Assembly (NCBI RefSeq): GCF_012978815.1
Contig: NZ_LIWR01000007.1
Location: 1-64,000, forward strand
Reading direction: 5' to 3'
Length of the DNA: 64,000 nucleotides
From: Campylobacter sp. RM16189
Lineage (GTDB): Bacteria > Campylobacterota > Campylobacteria > Campylobacterales > Campylobacteraceae
The translations under genes and the position numbers were made by a program. Of this stretch, positions 57,872 to 64,000 are shown piece after piece (position 1 is the first letter of the stretch; each line of letters starts with the position of its first letter). A model generated the notes under the pieces. It had not been told where the DNA came from, did no database searches, and saw nothing but the letters and a program-made list of their open reading frames with translations.

Positions 57872-58144
57872 TTACTTATCTCTTAGATTTAGCTCAGCTA
57901 TTAGTTTTGAGTATGCTGTATAATCTTTTTCTTTAAGATATTTTAAAAGACGTTTTCTGCGACCTACTAATTTAAGTAAGCCAAGGCGTGAGGAGAAGTC
58001 TTTTTTGTAAATTTTTAAATGCTCTGTAAGCTCCGCAATTCTTGCAGTAAGAAGAGCTATTTGAACCTCAGGCGAACCTGTATCGTTCTCTTTTCTAGCG
58101 AATTTCGCAACAATTTCTGCTTTTTTAGCCGAATCCAAAGCCAT
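57872..58144 (-). CDS. rpsO: 30S ribosomal protein S15
   Basis: 90 residues with the S15 signature: '[30 protein letters not shown]', '[22 protein letters not shown]'. It binds the 16S three-way junction early in 30S assembly. Strong AGGAGGTC ribosome site at 58149-58156. Confidence 0.98.
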   Translation of the reverse strand: MALDSAKKAEIVAKFARKENDTGSPEVQIALLTARIAELTEHLKIYKKDFSSRLGLLKLVGRRKRLLKYLKEKDYTAYSKLIAELNLRDK

Positions 58145-58177
58145 GATGACCTCCTGATTGGTGAAATTAAAAACCCG

Positions 58178-58183
58178 ATTATA
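58178..58183 (-). promoter_or_regulatory. -10 promoter of rpsO
   Basis: Minus strand reads GATATAATCGGG: consensus TATAAT 34 bases before the rpsO start codon. Confidence 0.7.
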
Positions 58184-58288
58184 TCATAAAATTTAAAAAT
58201 TTAATCAAAATTGCTCAAATTTTAATTTTAATCAAATTTGCAGATAAAATTTTATAAAATACCAAGAAAACTACATAAGGAGAACTTT

Positions 58289-58693
58289 TTGCTTTTTACA
58301 AAAGCCAGTGAATACGCTATGCTATCACTTATCTATATTTCACAAAAGAGCTCTCCCGTGGATGTAGATACGATGTCAAACGAGCTTGGAATTTCAAAGA
58401 GCTTTTTGGCAAAAATTTTACAAAGTCTTGCAAAAGAAGGTGTTTTGATTTCGTTTAAGGGGGCAAACGGAGGATTTTTATTAGCTGATGTGCCTGAAAA
58501 TATCAGTATAAAAAAAATTATTGAGAGCGCCGAAAAGAGAAAGACGGCAGTGTTTGAATGCTCTATATCTCATGATGATTGCCCTACTAATAAGGGTGCT
58601 ATATGTCAAATTTGGTCTACTTTTAATGCCTTGCAGATTCAGCTTGATGATTTTTTAGATGCTATAAAACTATCAGATATTATTAAGAAGTAG
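58289..58693 (+). CDS. Rrf2-family transcription regulator
   Basis: 134 residues from TTG 58289 (MLFTKASEYAMLSLIYI), set by AAGGAG at 58277-58282; the frame's ATG at 58238 has no ribosome site and lengthens the conserved N-terminus. Winged helix with 'VDVDTMSNELGISKSFLAKILQSLAKEGVLISFKG'-type pattern (key LGISKSFLAKIL) and 'GANGGF'. Three cysteines in the C-terminal region (C-x6-C-x7-C, from ECSISHDDCPTNKGAIC) are placed like the [2Fe-2S] ligands of IscR/NsrR. Likely senses iron-sulphur state, NO or oxygen. It precedes flhA by two bases. Confidence 0.9.
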   Translation: MLFTKASEYAMLSLIYISQKSSPVDVDTMSNELGISKSFLAKILQSLAKEGVLISFKGANGGFLLADVPENISIKKIIESAEKRKTAVFECSISHDDCPTNKGAICQIWSTFNALQIQLDDFLDAIKLSDIIKK

Positions 58694-58695
58694 TA

Positions 58696-60855
58696 TTGGC
58701 TAAACAAAAGCGTAATATTTTAACACTGGTGGCACCTTTTTTAGAGCCTATTATTAGATTAAGGGGCTTGGTTATAGTAGCGGTTATAGTTGCTATACTT
58801 GCTATTATAATAGTACCTTTGCCACCGGCTATTCTTGACTTTTTTCTTGCGCTTTCGATATCTATTTCTGTGCTTATTATATTAATTTCGGTATATGTAC
58901 CAAAACCTACCGATTTAAGCACCTTTCCTACGCTCATACTGATAATAACCCTTTTTAGATTATCGTTAAATATAGCTACTACTCGTATGATTTTAAGCGA
59001 GGGACACAATGGTCCGGATGCGGTAAGCGAGATAATATCAAGCTTTGGACAGTTTGTTGTAGGCGGAAACTATGTAATCGGGGTAATTGTATTTTGCATC
59101 TTGGTTATTATAAATTTTATGGTTGTAACTAAGGGATCAACCCGTGTTTCAGAGGTTCAAGCCCGCTTTACTCTTGATGCGATGCCCGGTAAGCAGATGG
59201 CGATAGATGCCGATCTAAACGCGGGATTGATTGATGAAAAAACCGCAAGAGAGCGCCGCGAAGCCATTATAGCGGAAGCAAATTTTTACGGTGCGATGGA
59301 CGGTTCGTCTAAATTTATAAAAGGCGATGCGGTAGCCGGTATTATTATTACTATTATAAATATAGTTGGCGGATTTTTGATAGGCTCATTTCAGCATGGA
59401 CTTGATATGACTAGCGCAGCTCAGATGTATACTATTTTAACTATAGGAGATGGGCTTGTTAGTCAAATTCCAGGCCTTATTACCTCTACTGCAACCGCTA
59501 TAATCATTACAAGAGCGAGCAAGGATGAAGAGAATTTCGCAGAAGGTGTGCTAACTCAGCTTTTAAGCGAGTATAAAACTCTTTTGATAGTTGGATTTAT
59601 ACTTTTTGTCTTTGCCTTAGTGCCCGGGCTTCCAACTCTTTCGCTCGGGTTTATGGGGCTTTTGTTTTTAGGAATTGGCTATATAATGAAAGAGACGAAA
59701 GAGGGCAAATTGTTTACGACTCAAGCTAAAAAAACAGAAGAGCAAGTCCAAAATGAAGCAAAGGCTCAAGCTCAAAAAATTCCTAAAAAAAGCGATGAAG
59801 AGATAGCTAGAGAAGAAGAAGCCAAGATAAATGATATATTAAAACTTGAAATTTTAGAGCTTGATCTTGGGTATGGATTATTAAAACTAGCGGATAACGA
59901 TCTGATAGAGAGAATTAGAGCGATGAGAAGAAATATCGCGACTCAGCTTGGATTTTTGATGCCAAAGATTAGAATTCGCGATAATTTGCAACTTCCTCCA
60001 AATGAGTATCGTTTCAAGCTTAAGGGCGTAGTGATAGGTCAGGGTGAAATTTATGCGGATAAATTTCTTGCCATGGACAGCGGACTGGTAAGCGATAGTA
60101 TACAAGGAATAGCTACTAAAGAGCCTGCGTTTGGTCTTGATGCGTTATGGATAGACTCAAACGTAAAAGAAGATGCGATTTTAAGCGGATACACTATAGT
60201 TGATCCTGCAAGCGTAATTTCAACTCACATGAGTGAGCTTATAAAACAAAATGCAGCAGAGCTCCTTACTCGTCAAGAGGTTCAAAATCTGCTTGATAAA
60301 CTTAAAAAAGATTATCCTATAATAGTTGAAGATACTTTAAGGATTGCTCCAATAGGGCTAGTCCAAAAGGTCTTAAAAATACTTTTAAAAGATAGCATTC
60401 CAATTAAGGATATGCTAAGTATCCTAGAGGCGCTTAGCGATATTGCCGAAGTGAGTAAAAATATGGATATGATAATAGAGCATGTTCGTGCAAGTCTTTC
60501 TCGCGTTATTACATCTTTATATGTTGACGAAAATGGACAGCTTAGATTTTATATCCTTGAGACAGCCTCCCAGCAAAAGCTTCTTGACGCCGTGCAGTAT
60601 AAAGATGGCGTATATCATCTGATGATAAATGTGGCTCAAACTTCCGCTATCGTGCAGGCTCTTCGTGATGCAAGAACCAAGCGTCCGATATCAGAATATG
60701 GCCCAATGGTTCTTTGTGTAGAGCCAAGTTTGAGAAAATTTATAGCAGATATATGCACAAATTTTGGTATCGATATCGTGGTATTAAGCTTTGCTGAGGT
60801 ATCTGCAAACACACCTTTTGAAACTGTCGGTACTATTGAAATTGAAAATTTATAA
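58696..60855 (+). CDS. flhA: Flagellar export gate protein FlhA
   Basis: 719 residues from TTG 58696, two bases after the Rrf2 stop. N-terminal half (about 20-325) has eight membrane helices and the FHIPEP signature 'TLDAMPGKQMAIDADLNAG'; the C-terminal half is the cytoplasmic ring that docks chaperone-substrate complexes ('NEYRFKLKGVVIG', 'VQNLLDKLKKDYP'). It is the core of the flagellar type III gate. Co-translation with an iron-sulphur-type regulator is notable; a similar pair is remembered in C. jejuni. Confidence 0.96.
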   Translation: MAKQKRNILTLVAPFLEPIIRLRGLVIVAVIVAILAIIIVPLPPAILDFFLALSISISVLIILISVYVPKPTDLSTFPTLILIITLFRLSLNIATTRMILSEGHNGPDAVSEIISSFGQFVVGGNYVIGVIVFCILVIINFMVVTKGSTRVSEVQARFTLDAMPGKQMAIDADLNAGLIDEKTARERREAIIAEANFYGAMDGSSKFIKGDAVAGIIITIINIVGGFLIGSFQHGLDMTSAAQMYTILTIGDGLVSQIPGLITSTATAIIITRASKDEENFAEGVLTQLLSEYKTLLIVGFILFVFALVPGLPTLSLGFMGLLFLGIGYIMKETKEGKLFTTQAKKTEEQVQNEAKAQAQKIPKKSDEEIAREEEAKINDILKLEILELDLGYGLLKLADNDLIERIRAMRRNIATQLGFLMPKIRIRDNLQLPPNEYRFKLKGVVIGQGEIYADKFLAMDSGLVSDSIQGIATKEPAFGLDALWIDSNVKEDAILSGYTIVDPASVISTHMSELIKQNAAELLTRQEVQNLLDKLKKDYPIIVEDTLRIAPIGLVQKVLKILLKDSIPIKDMLSILEALSDIAEVSKNMDMIIEHVRASLSRVITSLYVDENGQLRFYILETASQQKLLDAVQYKDGVYHLMINVAQTSAIVQALRDARTKRPISEYGPMVLCVEPSLRKFIADICTNFGIDIVVLSFAEVSANTPFETVGTIEIENL

Positions 60856-60864
60856 AGGAAAAAT

Positions 60865-61893
60865 ATGCAAATTTACCACTTGTCGCATACCGATTTAGAC
60901 GGATATGGCGCACAAACAATAACAAATCACTATTTTAAAGATATAAAATTTTATAATTCAAATTATGGTAAAGAGATAGATGAAAAATTTAGTGAAATTT
61001 TATCAAATTTAGGCGATGAAAAATCCTTAATATTAATAACGGATCTAAATTTAACTCTTGCTCAATGTGAAGAGTTTGAAAAGTCTTTAGTGAGTAAAAA
61101 TGCTAAACTTATACTGCTTGATCATCACCAAAGCGGAGCCGAATGCGCTAGCAAATTTGACTGGTATTTTCTGGATAGCTCAAGATGTGCCACAAAGATA
61201 ACTCATGATTTTTTCTCCGCTATTTATGGAGTGGATGAGAGGCTTAAAAAATTTAGCGATGTAGTAAATGCTGTCGATATTTGGCTAAAAGACGATAAAG
61301 ATTTTGAGATGGGTAAGGTTTGTCTAGGTCTTATAGCAAATGCAAAAGAGATAAACAAGGTGATGTTTGAGGAACAGAGCACCAAATATATGTTTTATCT
61401 GATTGAAAGGGCGCGCGAGTTTTTTAACGGTAAAAACGACTATATAGGGCTTGATGAGGCTGTTTTTAAATTTAAAAAAGATTTTTTTAGAAACCAAAAA
61501 GATGATACGCTAAGTAACCTAATATCGGATTATGTTGTAAATCTACTCACTAAAAACAGAGAGAGATTTGAGATAAAATATAATGAATTCAGAGGAATTT
61601 TAACTTATAATATCGGAAATACGTCCGTTATCGGAAACGACTTTTTGGTGGAGAATAACGATATTGACTTTTTTATCGATGTTACTAGCAAAAAAACGCT
61701 TAGTTTTCGTGCAAACGGAAAGGTTGACGTAAGCCAAATGGCTAAGAATTTAGTCGGCGGAGGCGGACATGTAAATGCCAGCGGAGGGATGTTTGCCGGC
61801 TTTAAAGATAGCTTTAATTATGAGAATATTAAGGCTCAGATGGTAGATCTGATAACTAAAAAAACTTTAGAAAAAGAACAAAAGGAGATATGA
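60865..61893 (+). CDS. DHH-family phosphoesterase (NrnB-like)
   Basis: 342 residues. DHH motifs: 'LSHTDLDGYGAQ' (motif I), 'ILITDLNLT' (II), 'LLDHHQSG' (III), 'NAVDIW' (IV); the C-terminal DHHA1 motif is 'GGGGHVNASGG'. Manganese-dependent hydrolase of short oligonucleotides or cyclic dinucleotide products. The DIW element resembles NrnB. Nine bases after flhA with AAAGGAAAA, so it may be in the flhA transcript. Confidence 0.88.
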   Translation: MQIYHLSHTDLDGYGAQTITNHYFKDIKFYNSNYGKEIDEKFSEILSNLGDEKSLILITDLNLTLAQCEEFEKSLVSKNAKLILLDHHQSGAECASKFDWYFLDSSRCATKITHDFFSAIYGVDERLKKFSDVVNAVDIWLKDDKDFEMGKVCLGLIANAKEINKVMFEEQSTKYMFYLIERAREFFNGKNDYIGLDEAVFKFKKDFFRNQKDDTLSNLISDYVVNLLTKNRERFEIKYNEFRGILTYNIGNTSVIGNDFLVENNDIDFFIDVTSKKTLSFRANGKVDVSQMAKNLVGGGGHVNASGGMFAGFKDSFNYENIKAQMVDLITKKTLEKEQKEI

Positions 61894-62123
61894 TGATGAG
61901 GGAAGAAGAGCTAAGTATAGACGAGCTAAGCTATGAGCTTTCTGTGATGCTTGAGGGCATGCTTTATTATGCTGGAGTTAAAAAAGATAAGCTTCAAGAT
62001 GCGGCAGAGACCTATATAGAGAGTATAGAGGAGGCTCTTGAGGGAAGCGATGCAGAGGGTGTTGACGAGGTGATAGAGGTGATAGAGTATATGAAGAAAA
62101 AACACTCTAAATTTTTTAAATAA
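61890..62123 (+). CDS. Small acidic protein of unknown function
   Basis: 77 residues, with three consecutive ATG codons (61890, 61893, 61896); AAGGAG at 61882-61887 fits the second or third best. Highly acidic ('EEELSIDELSYEL', 'ALEGSDAEGVDEVIEV') and predicted helical, ending with a basic stretch 'KKKHSKFFK'. It overlaps the DHH phosphoesterase by 4 bases. No family recognised. Confidence 0.65.
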   Translation: MMMREEELSIDELSYELSVMLEGMLYYAGVKKDKLQDAAETYIESIEEALEGSDAEGVDEVIEVIEYMKKKHSKFFK

Positions 62124-62151
62124 CGTCTTAAATTATGATAAAATCAGGGCT

Positions 62152-62322
62152 ATGAAACAAATTTTACTTTTGATAATGATGCTATTTTTTTTAAACGGAT
62201 GTATTTTTGTTAATGAGCGTGGAATATCTACTAATTATTACAATGACTGTAAAGAGTATTATGACGCCACCGGTACCTACCGCAAAGATTGTCCAAAAAA
62301 TTTAATTGATTGGTCTAAATAA
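62152..62322 (+). CDS. Small cysteine-containing lipoprotein (56 residues)
   Basis: Seen by reading the sequence between two annotated genes. MKQILLLIMMLFFLNGC is a signal peptide with lipobox L-N-G-C (Cys17). The mature part has 39 more residues with Cys33 and Cys47, and Tyr-rich 'NYYNDCKEYYDATGTY'. The stop (TAA, 62320-62322) directly abuts the ATG of cmoB at 62323. A -10-like TGATAAAAT (62136-62144) precedes it. A lipoprotein is also placed next to the hotdog protein gene in C. jejuni as I recall. Function unknown. Confidence 0.75.
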   Translation: MKQILLLIMMLFFLNGCIFVNERGISTNYYNDCKEYYDATGTYRKDCPKNLIDWSK

Positions 62323-63219
62323 ATGGTTGATTTGCAGAGCATTAGAGCTGTGAAATTGAAAGAGCTTGAAGGAAAGGCTTACGCACCCATTATAAAAGAG
62401 ATTTCAGAGCTTGCGCCTTGTGAAAGCATTGTAAAATTTGCAGATGCTGTTGAAATAGATACAAATTTAAACCAAGAAGAGCGAGAAAAGATACTGCAAA
62501 CGGCTTTAAATTTACGCTCTTGGCGCAAAGGACCTTTTAGGATAGATGATACATTTATCGATGCTGAGTGGAGAAGCTTTATTAAGTTTAATATCTTAAA
62601 GCCGTATCTTGATTTAGAGGGCAAAGTCGTAGGTGATATAGGCTGCAATAACGGATATTATCTCTTTAAAATGTTGCCATTTGGCACCAAGAAGCTAGTG
62701 GGCTTTGATCCTGGCATTATGACATTTTTACAGTTTAAATTTATAAATCACTTTGTGCGCTCCAATATATCTTATGAGTTGCTTGGAGTTGAGCATCTGC
62801 CATATTATGAACATAAATTTGATACCTTATTCTGTCTTGGTGTGATCTATCATAGAAGCGATCCTGTAAAAATGCTAAAGGATCTAAAGCTATCTTTAAA
62901 TCCGAGCGGAGAGCTGTTTTTGGATACGATGTATATAGATATGGATGGAGATTTTGCGCTTACTCCAAAGCAGACATATTCTAAAATTTCAAATATATAT
63001 TTCGTTCCTACGATTAGTGCGCTCATAAACTGGTGCGAGCGTGCAAATTTTAAGGATATAAAAATTTTAGCTACTAAAGAGACAGACTTTAAAGAGCAGA
63101 GAAAGACCGAGTGGATATTGGGACAAAGTCTTGAAAATTTTCTTGATCTAAATAATCCAAAGCTAACTATAGAGGGCTACCCCGCTCCAAGACGTGTCTA
63201 TTTGAAACTAAAAATTTAA
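62323..63219 (+). CDS. cmoB: tRNA U34 carboxymethyltransferase
   Basis: 298 residues. 'LRSWRKGPFRIDDTFIDAEWRS' and the SAM site 'VGDIGCNNGYYLFKML', 'GVIYHRSDPVKMLKDLK', 'GYPAPRRVYLKLK' match CmoB. It transfers the carboxymethyl group of carboxy-SAM (made by CmoA, here at 41490-42194) to 5-hydroxyuridine 34. Translation is probably coupled to the abutting lipoprotein gene; there is no clear separate ribosome site. Confidence 0.94.
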   Translation: MVDLQSIRAVKLKELEGKAYAPIIKEISELAPCESIVKFADAVEIDTNLNQEEREKILQTALNLRSWRKGPFRIDDTFIDAEWRSFIKFNILKPYLDLEGKVVGDIGCNNGYYLFKMLPFGTKKLVGFDPGIMTFLQFKFINHFVRSNISYELLGVEHLPYYEHKFDTLFCLGVIYHRSDPVKMLKDLKLSLNPSGELFLDTMYIDMDGDFALTPKQTYSKISNIYFVPTISALINWCERANFKDIKILATKETDFKEQRKTEWILGQSLENFLDLNNPKLTIEGYPAPRRVYLKLKI

Positions 63220-63227
63220 GGGATAAT

Positions 63228-63761
63228 ATGAGTGATAATATTTTTGATGATAGTATGCAAGAGAGTGTGATTTTGCCTGAGGATGAAAATCCATTTCGCA
63301 ATGAGCTTAAAACTTCTCCGCATATCAATTTAAGTTTAAGCGGCAGTGTAGTAGCCTTAGGTCCAAATCACGCTAAGACCAATTTTTTCGCGACTAACGA
63401 GATGGTGTGTGATGCACAGGGGCTTATACATGGAGGATTTGTTTTTTCTGCGGCTAGTTATGCTGCGCTTGCCTCTATCAACGAGACTTATAGTGTGATG
63501 ATAGGGGCTAAAATTCACTTCTATGCTCCGACTATGGTCAATGAGATGATAGAATTTGATGCGCATGCACATTTTGGAGAGAGTAAAAAACGAGAGGTTA
63601 GAGTTATTGGAAAAACTAAAGATATAAAGGTTTTTGAAGGAACTTTCCAAGTGGTTGTTTTGGAAGATCATATATTAAAAATTTATAAAGAAAATATACA
63701 AAAACAAGCTACAACAAGACGTGCCGAAGAAAGAGCTAAAGAGACCAGTCTAAAAAATTAA
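63228..63761 (+). CDS. Hotdog-fold protein (Cj0977-like)
   Basis: 177 residues. The hotdog core spans about 45-145, with 'DAQGLIHGGFVFSAASYAALASIN' resembling the thioesterase/dehydratase central helix. 'IFDDSMQESVILPEDENPFRNELK' at the N-terminus is like C. jejuni Cj0977, a sigma-28-controlled, non-filament protein needed for invasion. Here it sits 8 bases after cmoB with AAGGGAT in front and no evident sigma-28 box (TAAAGTTT..GCCGATAA), so expression may be operonic. The C-terminus is a charged tail. Catalytic role uncertain. Confidence 0.78.
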   Translation: MSDNIFDDSMQESVILPEDENPFRNELKTSPHINLSLSGSVVALGPNHAKTNFFATNEMVCDAQGLIHGGFVFSAASYAALASINETYSVMIGAKIHFYAPTMVNEMIEFDAHAHFGESKKREVRVIGKTKDIKVFEGTFQVVVLEDHILKIYKENIQKQATTRRAEERAKETSLKN

Positions 63762-63773
63762 GATATAAATAGC

Positions 63774-64000
63774 TTAATAATTTAACTTTGTCGTATAATT
63801 TAACTCACTAATACCCCCCCCATCAATCATATCAATCCAATAGCCCATATTTTTTTGTTCGTATTTTAGAGTAGTTTTCTCACCATGACCGGGGTATAAA
63901 ATAAAATCTCCATCTATTTTCATGCATCTTTCAAGGCTTAACTTCATACTATGTTTTTCTGAAAAAGGAAAATCGTATCTTCCTATTGAATCCATAAATA
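63774..64000 (-). CDS. Metallo-beta-lactamase-fold hydrolase, C-terminal end (start outside window)
   Basis: The frame is open to the window edge; the visible end reads FMDSIGRYDFP..., the 'LFxxSIGRxDxP' of glyoxalase II-like MBL hydrolases, followed by 'FILYPGHGEKTTLKYEQKN', with the last metal-binding His in PGHG. About 75 residues are seen. After the usual family end the protein runs on through a run of eight G (D-G-G-G) and 15 more residues; see finding. Confidence 0.8.
   Translation of the reverse strand, partial: FMDSIGRYDFPFSEKHSMKLSLERCMKIDGDFILYPGHGEKTTLKYEQKNMGYWIDMIDGGGISELNYTTKLNY
63814..63821. repeat. Homopolymer of eight C (G8 on the coding strand)
   Basis: Eight C in a row on plus. 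It is the only such tract noticed in the window and lies inside the 3' end of the MBL-fold gene. Confidence 0.95.

Noticed and set aside
58683..59009. Minus-strand frame opposite flhA start
   Set aside because: Shadow of the membrane-helix coding region of flhA.

Overview
The window reads as chromosome of a flagellated Campylobacter outside the C. jejuni/coli group. Support comes from hobA, the short delta-prime subunit, a PEB4/Cbf2-type foldase, the futalosine-pathway enzyme MqnC, FlaC, TTG/GTG starts, AT-rich spacers and extended -10 promoters. From memory of C. jejuni gene order (not checked here), many blocks are syntenic with it but shuffled: bamD-lon-ssb-rpsF; holA-rnr-ilvC-dprA-ruvX; queA-tatC-tatB-hemW-nudH-lysC-hobA-holB-folP-ligA-tlyA-ribF; nth-peb4-fba plus a motor-like pair; hrcA-grpE-dnaK; rpsO-rrf2-flhA; cmoB with a hotdog protein. 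The species cannot be fixed from this sequence alone.

Layout. 1-6034: 3' part of a giant repetitive adhesin of type I secretion style, with 15 visible Ig-like repeats, most opening with an EF-hand-like calcium loop. 6201-11077: mqnC, an M16-family protein, recG, a tautomerase and hpf. 11121-17481 (minus strand): fliW, a 1319-residue secreted protein and three prepilin-like proteins packed as one operon; this is the best candidate for a little-described system, a PilY1-like tip protein with its minor (pseudo)pilins. 17637-25865: bamD-lon convergent with the minus-strand run HDOD-rnr-holA-rpsF-ssb-rpsR. 26016-29377: ilvC, a polysaccharide-deacetylase-like protein, dprA, ruvX. 29386-33769 (minus): a membrane protein with degenerate kinase and receiver domains, queA, tatC, tatB, hemW. 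33982-42194: one long plus-strand operon from nudH to cmoA.

42283-45239 holds a Tat-type transglutaminase-like protein, a MerT/MerP-like pair and pepD. nth faces peb4, fba, a MotA/ZorA-like and MotB/ZorB-like pair, a PLP enzyme whose only plausible start is a non-canonical codon, hisD and flaC. A small lipoprotein gene precedes the minus-strand hrcA-grpE-dnaK operon, which has a near-consensus promoter and an imperfect CIRCE element. Two small genes lie in an AT-rich pocket before rpsO; then come rrf2-flhA, a DHH phosphoesterase, a small acidic protein, a 56-residue lipoprotein too short for routine calling, cmoB, a hotdog protein, and the end of a metallo-beta-lactamase-fold gene carrying a run of eight G on its coding strand.

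Coding density is very high. No gene-free stretch exceeds 300 bases; the longest is 57102-57385, holding the heat-shock promoter and AT-rich DNA. I saw no tRNA or rRNA gene, insertion sequence, prophage or CRISPR array.
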